Positions 1-7,734 of a stretch of DNA of 64,000 nt are shown here, piece after piece. Source of the DNA: VXPQ01 sp965117025 (GTDB lineage Bacteria; Bacteroidota; Rhodothermia; Rhodothermales; VXPQ01); the NCBI GenBank assembly GCA_965117025.1, contig OZ220746.1, forward strand, positions 2,814,571 through 2,878,570, written 5' to 3'. Below the pieces are notes generated by a model. It saw nothing but the letters and a program-made list of their open reading frames with translations. It made no database searches and had not been told where the DNA came from. Numbering within the stretch: position 1 is the first letter of the stretch; every line of letters starts with the position of its first letter. The position numbers were made by a program, and so were the translations under genes.

Positions 1-2
1 TA

Positions 3-386
3 CCGCTTCTGCGGATCGGATCGGGGTATGTCCTGGACTTCGGGGTACACCATATCACGCTGGGTCTGGATGTGGATATGGCTTTTGAGGGGCAGCAAGC
101 CTATGCGTTGCACACAGGAGGGGTATCGTATCATCCCCGTCTGGGCGTGGAATACGGTTTTCGGAACGTCATCGCGTTGCGCGCAGGATTTACCGATATC
201 CTCAAATCCGAGCGGGAGGGCTGGGATGCCGCCCCGACGGTAGGAGCGGGCTTGCATTTGGGCCGACTGGCTATCAATTACGGGTTTGGCAATTTTGCAG
301 GCCTTGCTTCCGATCTCGGCTATACCCATCGCATATCGGCCCGGGTCGTCCTGGCCCGTGCGGCATGGCGGCGCGCTGCCGAATGA
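3..386 (+). CDS. Outer-membrane beta-barrel protein, C-terminal fragment (PorV/PorQ-like)
   Basis: The frame is already open at base 3, so the gene begins before the window; 127 codons and the stop are visible. The translation alternates short hydrophobic/aromatic stretches with Gly- and charge-rich turns (for example LGVEYGFRNVIALRAGF, then AINYGFGNFAGLASDLGYTH). This is the pattern of the last strands of PorV/PorQ-type barrels. Such proteins sit in the outer membrane, and some act as shuttle or anchor components of type IX secretion. The family assignment rests on the C-terminus only; any small beta-barrel of this phylum would look similar. The GT2 gene follows on the same strand after about 50 bp. 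Confidence 0.55.
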   Translation, partial: PLLRIGSGYVLDFGVHHITLGLDVDMAFEGQQAYALHTGGVSYHPRLGVEYGFRNVIALRAGFTDILKSEREGWDAAPTVGAGLHLGRLAINYGFGNFAGLASDLGYTHRISARVVLARAAWRRAAE

Positions 387-435
387 TTGCCGTATATGTA
401 TATTGCGGGATCTCCGTTTTCCCGGATATTCCGGC

Positions 436-1410
436 ATGGACCACTTGAAATTCACATCGGAATCCGTCCCCCGCCGTACGGTGGCGCTTGTGGTGCCCCT
501 TTACAACGAGGAGGCGGTAGCGTCCCTCCTTATCAGCGAGATCGAGGCCTTTCGGGAAGCGCATCCGGAAGTTGTGGAAGTGATCCTCGTGGACGACGGC
601 AGCCGGGATGGCACTGCAGAGAAAGTGCGCGCCCTCACCGCCGGCAAACCCGGCTATGTGCTGGCGCAATTTTCGCGCAATTTCGGCCATCAGGTCGCCA
701 TTACGGCGGGTATGGAATTCGTAACTGCGGATGCCGCGATTATCATGGACGCGGATTTACAAGATCCGCTTTCGGTGGCCGCGAGGATGATCGACAAGTG
801 GCGGGAGGGGTACGATGTCGTCTACGGCCTCCGCGAGGAGCGGGAAGGGGAAACGATGTTCAAGCGCGCCACTGCCTGGCTGTTCTACCGTTTCTTCAAT
901 CACATGACGGATGTGCAGGCCCCGATAGATACGGGGGATTTCCGGTTGGTCAGCCGTCCCGTAATGGATGCCTACCGCCGTCTTGGCGAGAGCAAGCCGT
1001 TCGTGCGGGGGTTGGTTGCCTGGCTGGGTTTCGAGCAGACGGGGATCCGGTACCGGCGGCCTCCTCGTGCGGCGGGCAGGCCCAAGTACTCTTTCCGGAA
1101 ATCTCTTCGCCTTGCCGTCGATAGCATTACGTCGTTCTCTCAGAAGCCGCTATGGTATGCCGTAGGCATCGGAATGACGATTTCGCTCTTGTCGATCGTG
1201 GGCATTGCCTGGGCGCTGCTGCAGAAATATGTGTTCGGGGGTGTGGTCCCCGGCTGGACATCGCTTATCTTTGTCGCGTTTTTTTTCGGGGGGATCCAGT
1301 TGTTTTTCCTCGGCGTGACGGGAGCGTATCTGGCGCGAGTGTATGAAGAAGTGAAGGGGCGCCCCCGATACCTGCTTCGGGACGTGTGGCGGTCTAACGG
1401 GGATACTTAG
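436..1410 (+). CDS. GT2 polyprenyl-phosphate glycosyltransferase (GtrB/DPM1-like)
   Basis: A 324-residue family 2 glycosyltransferase. The nucleotide-sugar motif DDGSRDGT lies at residues 53-60 and the metal-binding DADLQDP at 105-111. Two hydrophobic segments near the C-terminus (about residues 240-310) match the GtrB/ArnC layout, in which a cytosolic catalytic domain loads a sugar onto undecaprenyl phosphate at the inner membrane. The frame is open further upstream, but ATG 436 is chosen because the upstream residues do not resemble the family and would overlap the preceding gene. Its stop codon overlaps the stop of the convergent eboF gene by four bases. The sugar donated cannot be read from sequence. 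Confidence 0.85.
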   Translation: MDHLKFTSESVPRRTVALVVPLYNEEAVASLLISEIEAFREAHPEVVEVILVDDGSRDGTAEKVRALTAGKPGYVLAQFSRNFGHQVAITAGMEFVTADAAIIMDADLQDPLSVAARMIDKWREGYDVVYGLREEREGETMFKRATAWLFYRFFNHMTDVQAPIDTGDFRLVSRPVMDAYRRLGESKPFVRGLVAWLGFEQTGIRYRRPPRAAGRPKYSFRKSLRLAVDSITSFSQKPLWYAVGIGMTISLLSIVGIAWALLQKYVFGGVVPGWTSLIFVAFFFGGIQLFFLGVTGAYLARVYEEVKGRPRYLLRDVWRSNGDT

Positions 1411-2798
1411 GGCCTGTTAAGAGGCCCTTCAAGAAGATGCGCCAGCATGATGTCCTGTATGTCTGTTGCGGGCAGGGGAGAAGTGGAGAGTAGTTCGGGA
1501 CGGTTGGACAGGATGAGCGGCCCGTCCAGCGGATCGTCGGGCAGCCGCCCATGCGATCCCTTGACAAGAGATGGATCCAGCGGGATCACGTCCAGCAGGT
1601 AGCGAAATCCCAGTTTCTTTTGCAATAGCCGGAATCCTGCCCGTAATCGGGCCGAGGGGAGGGCCGGGTCCAGAAAGAGTTCGCAGGGATCGTAGCCCGG
1701 TTTGCGATGGATGTCCACGGTCCGCGCAAAATCAGGCGCCCGGTCGTCATCCAGCCAGTAGTAATACGTAAACCAGGCATCCTGGTCGGCAATGGCTACA
1801 AGATCACCGGCCCGGGGATGGTTCAGTCCATGGGCCGCCCGCGCTTCTCCGTACAGAACGGAAGCCACTCCGCCCGTTGCTGCGACGAGCGCGCGCACCT
1901 CTTCCAGCACATCCGGGTTGTTCACGTATACATGTGCTACCTGATGGTCCGCGACAGCGAAGGCCTGGCTGGCGCCTGCGTCAAGAAGTTCGCGTCCCAG
2001 TTCTTCACGTATCCGCAGGAATCCTTCTCTCCGGAGAATGCGGTTGAGCGACACGGATCGGCGCACCGGCGTAATACCGTATTCCGACAGGACAAGGACG
2101 GCGCATCCCTGCGATTCGTAGTGGGTGACGAGTTCCTCGCAGATTCCGTCAATCTGTGCTACTTCTTTGGCCACACCGGCTCCTTCCGATCCCTCGCGTT
2201 GCAGTACATAATCGAGATGGGGCAGATAGATGAGTGTCATGCCGGGATCGTACCGGGCATCCACATACAAGGATGCCCGCGCAATCCATTCGCTCGAACG
2301 GATGGTCGTTCCGGGTCCCCAGAACTCGAATAGCGGGAACGATCCCAATTTCTGTCGGAGTTCCGATCGCAGTTTGGCCGGTTCCGTCCAGGTATCCGGG
2401 ATTTTGCGTCCATCGGCGGGATACATGGGGCGGGGCGTGGCCGCATAGTCCACCGACGAATACATATTATACCACCAGAACATGTTGGCGCAGGTGAAGT
2501 CCGGGATACCGAGACGGCGGGCCTTTTCCCATACTTTCTCGTGCTGCACGAGCCGGTTCGACTGCCGCCAGAATCGGATTTCGCCTTCGTCCCGAACATA
2601 CCAGCCGTTGCCAACCGCGCCATGTTCCGAGGGCATTACACCAGTCAGCAGAGTGGACTGCATGGAGCAGGTGACGGCGGGCAGGACGGGGGTTACTTCC
2701 GCTGCTTTTCCGCGTTGCGCCCAGGAGCTCAGAAAAGGCGCCTGCGGCAGGAGGCGCGGGGTCAGTCCGACGACGTTCAGTACGGCGAGTTTCGGCAT
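1407..2798 (-). CDS. eboF: EboF-like alkaline phosphatase/nucleotide pyrophosphatase family protein
   Basis: A 463-residue protein of the type I phosphodiesterase/nucleotide pyrophosphatase fold and last gene of the minus-strand ebo cluster. The nucleophile region PAVTCSMQSTLLTG (Thr43) is intact, but the first metal-binding Asp of the family (usually in a xDGxRPD segment) is replaced in LNVVGLTPRLL. The later D-x3-H and SDHG elements appear as YLPHLDYVLQ (residues 191-200) and SEYGI (238-242). The substrate is unknown; family members cleave phosphodiester or phosphomonoester bonds. ATG 2798 is chosen over an upstream start because it begins directly at the first beta strand and leaves a 20-bp gap after eboE. 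The gene name rests on the neighbourhood. Confidence 0.72.
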   Translation of the reverse strand: MPKLAVLNVVGLTPRLLPQAPFLSSWAQRGKAAEVTPVLPAVTCSMQSTLLTGVMPSEHGAVGNGWYVRDEGEIRFWRQSNRLVQHEKVWEKARRLGIPDFTCANMFWWYNMYSSVDYAATPRPMYPADGRKIPDTWTEPAKLRSELRQKLGSFPLFEFWGPGTTIRSSEWIARASLYVDARYDPGMTLIYLPHLDYVLQREGSEGAGVAKEVAQIDGICEELVTHYESQGCAVLVLSEYGITPVRRSVSLNRILRREGFLRIREELGRELLDAGASQAFAVADHQVAHVYVNNPDVLEEVRALVAATGGVASVLYGEARAAHGLNHPRAGDLVAIADQDAWFTYYYWLDDDRAPDFARTVDIHRKPGYDPCELFLDPALPSARLRAGFRLLQKKLGFRYLLDVIPLDPSLVKGSHGRLPDDPLDGPLILSNRPELLSTSPLPATDIQDIMLAHLLEGPLNRP

Positions 2799-2818
2799 AG
2801 CGGGTGCGGCGGACGGCC

Positions 2819-4063
2819 TTATCCGGCTTGTTCGATGCAGTCCATCACCCACGCGTACTCACGCACGATGGAGGATACGATGTCGGTTTTGAGTGGGTCC
2901 GGAAGTACTTCCCAGGTGTAGGTTTCTATCTCGAGGTGGGAGCACGAGGCGTCCCGGAGGACCCGCGCCAGGGTGGTCACAATGTCTTCTTGCGTCGAGT
3001 AGAAATGCGGAAACCGGTCGATGAAAACGGGCACATGGTAGTGGATACGCCATTCTTCCGCACGCTCGGTTACAAGGCAGGGCAAGGCATCGGGCAGGTC
3101 CGGGTAGCGGTGTAGCGTACCGTCCTGAGATCGGGCGACCACCTGGTGCAGGTAGGTGGATTCGGCGAAGGGTTCCAGCGCTTCGGCCAATGCATTCCGG
3201 GTCGTTTGTTGCTCTCCGGCATCCGGTTCTTCCAGCGGGACGCGTAATGCAGCGCTGATCTGGATTTTACTGAGTTGGACTCCCGCTCTCTCGAATGAAG
3301 AGAGCGCTTCGCCGGGCGATTCGAATTCCACCGCAAAATGGCACGTGTCGTAGCACAGGCGGATATGCTCACGCAGGATATCCTCTGCCTGGGACGAAGT
3401 CAGGCCATGTTCCCGGGCCAGACGGCTTGCGCCGTGCGTCCAGAGCCATTCTTTAAAAAAAGACACGGTTTCGGCAGTGTTTTCGATCAGGCAATCCGGC
3501 TCCGGCTCGATACCGATGTGGATGAGTTGTCCACTGCGTTCGCGTTGTTCGAAAAGCCGGAAGGCGATTTCTGCAAGGTGTCCGCTTCCCGCCCGCAGGG
3601 CGTCGTCCCGGGCATCCTGATTTTCCAGCCACGGTTTGTAGGAGATGGGCGATGTCGAAATACTGCCCTCGACGCCGTCAGGCAGAAGCCGCGCCAGGAT
3701 CTCCGCGAGGCGTTCCGTATAGATCCGCCGTTCGGCAGTGCGCCAGTCCGGCTTGTATACCTCGTCCTTGACACGCTGCCGGTGGAAATTGCCGTACGGG
3801 AAACCGTTGATCGTGAAGGCATACAGTCCGTGGTTTTCCAGCAGGCTGCAGAAACGGTCCAGTTTGGCTTCGTTCCCGGTCAGTTCCTCCGCCGCGCGGT
3901 TGGAGAGCCGCAGGCCGATTCCCATGGACGCATCGGGCGCCACCTGTTTCCTGACGGCGGTTGCATACGTCCGGAGGTTTTCCTCCACCTCGTCGAGCGT
4001 TTCGCCGGGATGGATGTTGGCGCAGTAGGTCAGTTCCAGGCTATCGCCTTGCCGAATGCGCAT
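2819..4063 (-). CDS. eboE: Metabolite traffic protein EboE (xylose-isomerase-like TIM barrel)
   Basis: A 414-residue TIM-barrel protein of the sugar phosphate isomerase/epimerase type. The opening LTYCANIHPGETLDEVEENL and the following FTINGFPYGNFH match the EboE family. Further barrel motifs include IGIEPEPDCLIENT and RLCYDTCHFAVEFE. In cyanobacteria the ebo genes are needed to move a scytonemin precursor to the periplasm; the reaction of EboE is not established. The gene sits 6 bp after eboD and 20 bp before eboF, so it is almost certainly co-transcribed with both. Confidence 0.85.
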   Translation of the reverse strand: MRIRQGDSLELTYCANIHPGETLDEVEENLRTYATAVRKQVAPDASMGIGLRLSNRAAEELTGNEAKLDRFCSLLENHGLYAFTINGFPYGNFHRQRVKDEVYKPDWRTAERRIYTERLAEILARLLPDGVEGSISTSPISYKPWLENQDARDDALRAGSGHLAEIAFRLFEQRERSGQLIHIGIEPEPDCLIENTAETVSFFKEWLWTHGASRLAREHGLTSSQAEDILREHIRLCYDTCHFAVEFESPGEALSSFERAGVQLSKIQISAALRVPLEEPDAGEQQTTRNALAEALEPFAESTYLHQVVARSQDGTLHRYPDLPDALPCLVTERAEEWRIHYHVPVFIDRFPHFYSTQEDIVTTLARVLRDASCSHLEIETYTWEVLPDPLKTDIVSSIVREYAWVMDCIEQAG

Positions 4064-4069
4064 GGATCG

Positions 4070-5281
4070 TCAGGAGGTATTTGCGACGATGTTTTCGGCG
4101 GCGTTCCGGACGCCGGTTTTTCTCGTGCGCAAGAGGGCCATTGCCTGGCGGTATACGGACAGATCGACCTCATGCACCTCGATCCCGCGACCGATGCCTG
4201 CCAGCAGCATAATGGTCAACACGCCGCCGAGGTGTTCCCGGAAGGCTTCCAGGCCCCGGAAAACGGATCCCGGATGCTCCGGATCGTCGATGTGTGCGTC
4301 GATTTCAGGTACGTACAAGTCGAAACCCATTGCTTCGAGGAGGTCGAGTATCCTGGTCCAGTCGCTTGTGGGCAGCAGCCCGCACAGGTGCGAATACGTG
4401 GCGTCGAGTGCGATGCCGATAGCCACCGCTTCCCCGTGCCGCAGGGCATAGTCTGTGAGTTGTTCCAGTTGGTGCGCGGACCAGTGGCCGAAGTCGAGGG
4501 GGCGGGAGGTACCCGTTTCAAAGGGATCCCCGCAGGTGGCGATGTGATCGAGGTGGAGGGCGGCGCACCGGTAGATGAGCCGGGCGATTGCGCTTGCGTC
4601 CCGTCGCGGCGGCGCAAGGAGCTCCGTATTCGCTTCCAGCTCTTCGAAGAAAGCGGCGTCTTTGATAAGCGCCACTTTGATGGCTTCGGCGATACCGCTG
4701 CGCCAGTCGCGGTCGGATAACGAGGGCAGGAACGAGAGGTCGTTGACCACGGCGTACGGAGGTGCGAACGTGCCAAGAAAGTTCTTGGTGCGCAAGGCGT
4801 TTACACTGTTTTTTACCCCCACGCCTGAATCGTTCTGGCCGAGTACCGTAGTAGGCATTCGAAGAAGGCGGATGCCCCGATGTGCAGTGGCGGCGGCATA
4901 TCCTGCAAGATCCAGCACGGAGCCGCCCCCGATCGCCAGGATGTACGAGTGCCGGCATAGCCCGGCTTGTTGTATAGCGGAGTGCAGATCACTGACAAGC
5001 GCCGGGTCGTTTTTGGCTGCCTCTCCTGCGGGTACAAGCAGGGCGGGGCGCAGGCTCAACGAAGCCGCCCGCTGTGAAAAGTAGGCGGCCACGCGCTTGG
5101 GGAGGCCCGGGTAATGGGGAAGTAACCCTTCGTCGATCACAGCCAGCATCTTGCGGGAGGCAGGGCCCTCTTCCGTTTCGACGATGCGGCCGAGCAGGTC
5201 GTTTTCCGGGTTGAAAGCGTCCGTGACGAAATGTACGTCGTATCGGAAGGTGACGTGAATATCCTGCCGGATTGTTTGCAT
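4070..5281 (-). CDS. eboD: 3-dehydroquinate synthase-like EboD
   Basis: A 403-residue sugar-phosphate cyclase of the dehydroquinate synthase superfamily. Visible are the NAD-binding Gly-rich ILAIGGGSVLDLAGY, a PTTVLGQNDSGVGVKN substrate segment, and candidate zinc ligands in GIAEAIKVALIKD (Glu), LRHGEAVAIG (His) and DFGHWSAHQLE (His). Context in the ebo cluster makes EboD more likely than an aroB enzyme. ATG 5281 is preferred to an in-frame TTG six bases upstream. The roughly 290 bp upstream are shared with the divergent fic gene, so eboD either has its own promoter there or is read through antisense to fic. Confidence 0.85.
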   Translation of the reverse strand: MQTIRQDIHVTFRYDVHFVTDAFNPENDLLGRIVETEEGPASRKMLAVIDEGLLPHYPGLPKRVAAYFSQRAASLSLRPALLVPAGEAAKNDPALVSDLHSAIQQAGLCRHSYILAIGGGSVLDLAGYAAATAHRGIRLLRMPTTVLGQNDSGVGVKNSVNALRTKNFLGTFAPPYAVVNDLSFLPSLSDRDWRSGIAEAIKVALIKDAAFFEELEANTELLAPPRRDASAIARLIYRCAALHLDHIATCGDPFETGTSRPLDFGHWSAHQLEQLTDYALRHGEAVAIGIALDATYSHLCGLLPTSDWTRILDLLEAMGFDLYVPEIDAHIDDPEHPGSVFRGLEAFREHLGGVLTIMLLAGIGRGIEVHEVDLSVYRQAMALLRTRKTGVRNAAENIVANTS

Positions 5282-5389
5282 CGGCAAGGGCTTTCCTGCT
5301 ATGAATGGCTGTACAAAAGGCTGGCCGGTCCGAATTTACCGGCTTTGGCGGTATAATACCCGTCTGCCGTCGAAAAGATCAGGAAACAA

Positions 5390-5428
5390 GGGATACTCTG
5401 AGCTTTGCGGACTTAATCAGAGTATCCC
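5390..5428. repeat. Dispersed repeat, compact copy
   Basis: GGGATACTCTG (5390-5400) and its exact inverse complement CAGAGTATCCC (5418-5428) flank 17 bp that contain TTTGCGGACTTAAT. The right half matches the right end of the 187-bp copy after murA (57068-57254). It looks like an internally deleted element. Confidence 0.75.
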
Positions 5429-5509
5429 AGGGGGTATGGTGCATCATGTGTCGACGGGGCAGGCCACGAGCGCTGCGCAAGGGATGGACGAACCCGCCGA
5501 TGTTTATTT

Positions 5510-5549
5510 TCTCCGCAATTTTTGCGGCGATTATTTGCATTTGCGGAGA
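5510..5549. promoter_or_regulatory. Palindromic operator candidate for fic
   Basis: CCGCAA-TTT-TTGCGG (5513-5527) is a perfect palindrome. A further half-site TTGCGGAGA (5541-5549) is the exact inverse complement of TCTCCGCAA (5510-5518). The last half-site lies inside the -35/-10 spacer of the fic promoter, which is a position expected to repress. The binding protein is not identified; the Fic protein's own C-terminal winged-helix-like segment is one candidate. Confidence 0.5.
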
Positions 5550-5563
5550 TTGAAACGTATAAT
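5535..5563 (+). promoter_or_regulatory. Sigma-70-like promoter of fic
   Basis: TTGCAT (5535-5540), a 17-bp spacer and a consensus TATAAT (5558-5563). Transcription would begin about 5570-5572, which coincides with the fic start codon at 5572, so the mRNA would be leaderless. Consensus -35/-10 boxes are seldom seen upstream of other genes in this window. Confidence 0.6.
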
Positions 5564-5571
5564 CACCGCAT

Positions 5572-6732
5572 ATGATGCGTAGAATACATATCCATGAGCA
5601 TCCTGACTGGCCTCGTTTCCACTGGAATCACGAGGCCCTGGCCAACCTGCTGGCTACCGTACGGTACCGTCAGGGGCGTCTCCTTGGCCGCATGGAGGCG
5701 CTGGGTTTCGATCTTCGACAGGAAGCGGTGCTCCGGACGCTTACCGAGGATGTTCTTAAGACCAGCGACATCGAAGGAGAGAAGTTGGACACGGAACAGG
5801 TTCGCTCCTCGCTTGCCCGGCATCTCGGGATAGATATCGGGGGGCTTCGTCGTGTGGATCGTAACGTGGAAGGGATTGTCCGGATGATGCTCGACGCCAC
5901 GAATTGTTATCATTTGCCCCTGACGGCCGAGCGGCTATGGGATTGGCATGCCTGGTTGTTTCCTGACGGGCGCAGTGGCTTGAGATGGATTACTACAGGG
6001 TCCTGGCGTGATGACCGTACCGGCCCCATGCAGGTGGTTTCCGGGCCTGTCGGTCGTGAGCAGGTGCATTTCGGGGCGCCGCCTGCCGAGCGGCTCGATC
6101 AGGAAATGAAACGTTTTCTCGAGTGGTTCAACGCGTCCGACGAAATGGATGGCGTGCTCAGGGCCGGGCTGGCCCATCTCTGGTTTGTCACCATCCATCC
6201 TTTCGACGATGGCAACGGACGGATCGCCCGGGCCCTTGCAGACATGGCGCTGGCCGGTTCGGAAAAAAGCCCGCAACGTTTCTACAGCATGTCGTCGCAA
6301 ATCCGGAAGGAGCGCGCAGATTATTACAGGATCCTGGAAGCAACCCAACAAGGCTCGATGGACATTTCCTTGTGGATGTACTGGTTTCTGGATTGTCTGA
6401 AACGGGCCATTGACGGCGCCGAAACAACCCTTGACGCGGTGTTGGACAAGGCCCGGTTTTGGCAGCGAGTTGCCGGATTTCCTTTCAATGAGCGCCAGCG
6501 CGATGTGCTCACCCGTCTCCTCGACGGGTTCGAGGGCAAGCTCACCAGCTCGAAATGGGCGAAGCTTGCGAAATGCTCCCAGGACACGGCGCTGCGGGAT
6601 ATCAGGGAGCTCATCGAAGGCGGCATTCTCCTTCGCAACCCGGGAGGAGGACGCAGCACGACCTATAAACTCGTGGATTTCGAGCCCTTGGACAGTGGCG
6701 CAGCCCAGGACGGATCCATCCCTCCTCAATAA
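5572..6732 (+). CDS. Fic/DOC family protein (AMP-transferase) with C-terminal winged-helix
   Basis: A 386-residue Fic protein. The core motif HPFDDGNGR is complete at residues 209-217, including the catalytic His and the ATP-phosphate-binding Arg. The N-terminal inhibitory motif T-x3-E-G is present as TSDIEGE (64-70), which predicts autoinhibited AMP transfer of the class II type. The start INIH-like segment HEHPDWPRFHW resembles the DUF4172 extension. The last 70 or so residues (FNERQRDVLTRLL, then SQDTALRDIRELIEGGILLRNPGGGRSTTYKL) look like a winged-helix DNA-binding domain. Family members modify Ser/Thr/Tyr hydroxyls with AMP; the target is unknown. The gene lies head-to-head with eboD, ends 4 bp from the eboB stop, and occupies the place of eboC, which suggests insertion. 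Confidence 0.92.
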   Translation: MMRRIHIHEHPDWPRFHWNHEALANLLATVRYRQGRLLGRMEALGFDLRQEAVLRTLTEDVLKTSDIEGEKLDTEQVRSSLARHLGIDIGGLRRVDRNVEGIVRMMLDATNCYHLPLTAERLWDWHAWLFPDGRSGLRWITTGSWRDDRTGPMQVVSGPVGREQVHFGAPPAERLDQEMKRFLEWFNASDEMDGVLRAGLAHLWFVTIHPFDDGNGRIARALADMALAGSEKSPQRFYSMSSQIRKERADYYRILEATQQGSMDISLWMYWFLDCLKRAIDGAETTLDAVLDKARFWQRVAGFPFNERQRDVLTRLLDGFEGKLTSSKWAKLAKCSQDTALRDIRELIEGGILLRNPGGGRSTTYKLVDFEPLDSGAAQDGSIPPQ

Positions 6733-6736
6733 GCGA

Positions 6737-7657
6737 TCACTCGATAATCAATCCTTTCTCCTTCACGACAGGGGCTTGCCCGCCTCGCAGCACCGAGTTG
6801 CCGCCATACAGATCGCGCTGGTCGATCGGCGCCGGCTCAAGCCAGTCTTTTTCCGAAAATTGTCCGCTTTGCTCGTATGCCTTGAGGGCGTTGTCGTAGG
6901 TAACCATGCGGATCACGTCTTCCGGGATATCCCGCTCCGCCATGAGCCGGGCCGTTTTGGGGACGGCCAGCGGGTCGCTGATTCCCCAATCCGCCGAACT
7001 GTCGATGAAAATGCGCTCGGCGCCGTATTCGCGGACGATCTCGACCATCCGCTCGTTACCCATTTTCGAGAAAGGGTAGATGGTGAATGCGGCCCAATAG
7101 CCGCGGTCGAGGACTTCCCGGGCCGTCTCCTCGTTGTTGTGATCCACAATGACCCGGTCGGGAGAAAGACCGATATCGTCACAGGCATCCATGCTCCGAC
7201 TCGTCCCCTCTTTTTTGTTGCGATGCGGGGTATGAATCATCACGAGCATGTCGAGTTCCTTCGCCAGTTCGAGTTGCAGCCGAAAGTACTTGTCTTCGGA
7301 GGGCGTCATGTCGTCGTATCCGATTTCTCCGATGGCGACGACTCCTTCCTTGGCGGCGTAGAGCGGCAGGAGCTCCATCACTTCGTCTGCAAGACGTTCG
7401 TTATTGGCTTCTTTGGAATTGAGTCCGATGGTGCAGTAATGCCGAATGCCGAATTGGCCTGCACGGAATCGTTCCCAGCCCACGATCATGGAGAGATAAT
7501 CCTTGAAGGCGCCCGCTGTGGTGCGCGGTTGGCCCAGCCAGAAAGCGGGTTCTATTACGGCCACGATCCCGGCAGCCCGCATGGCCTCGTAGTCGTCCGT
7601 GGTCCGGGAAATCATGTGGATATGCGGATCGATGAACAGGGAGGGGCGTGTCGGCAT
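6737..7657 (-). CDS. eboB: TatD-family hydrolase EboB
   Basis: A 306-residue TatD-type amidohydrolase TIM barrel. The metal ligands are in place: DPHIH (His12, His14), GEIGYD (Glu), MIHTPH (His), VIVDHNNE (His) and FIDSSADWG (Asp). TatD relatives are metal-dependent nucleases or amidohydrolases; the substrate of EboB is unknown. It is second in the ebo cluster, 77 bp after eboA, and its stop is 4 bp from the stop of the opposing fic gene. Readthrough from here would run antisense across the whole of fic before reaching eboD. Confidence 0.85.
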   Translation of the reverse strand: MPTRPSLFIDPHIHMISRTTDDYEAMRAAGIVAVIEPAFWLGQPRTTAGAFKDYLSMIVGWERFRAGQFGIRHYCTIGLNSKEANNERLADEVMELLPLYAAKEGVVAIGEIGYDDMTPSEDKYFRLQLELAKELDMLVMIHTPHRNKKEGTSRSMDACDDIGLSPDRVIVDHNNEETAREVLDRGYWAAFTIYPFSKMGNERMVEIVREYGAERIFIDSSADWGISDPLAVPKTARLMAERDIPEDVIRMVTYDNALKAYEQSGQFSEKDWLEPAPIDQRDLYGGNSVLRGGQAPVVKEKGLIIE

Positions 7658-7734
7658 AACGGGATGGATGTATAAACGAAGTCGGTAAGAAAGCGAAATG
7701 GGCGCCCGAGAGCGCCTGTTGCAGGTGCGAAAAC

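Larger units (their letters stand above)
5282..5571. other. Divergent intergenic region eboD/fic
   Basis: 290 bp with no convincing gene. It holds a compact copy of the dispersed GGATACTCTG inverted repeat (5390-5428) and, at its right end, a promoter with operator-like palindromes for fic. No trace of a UbiA-type prenyltransferase reading frame was found in any frame here. Confidence 0.6.

Noticed and set aside
3338..4720. 460-codon plus-strand frame across eboE and eboD
   Set aside because: It is antisense to two well-recognised genes and its sequence has no domain; it follows from the codon bias of the opposite strand.
5390..5428. Rho-independent terminator
   Set aside because: The stem is followed by no T-run on either strand, and the same ends recur elsewhere as a dispersed repeat.
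5282..5571. Search for a remnant of eboC beside fic
   Set aside because: No UbiA-like Asp-rich motif or membrane-helix pattern in any frame; the short frames here are Arg/Cys-rich and do not look coding.
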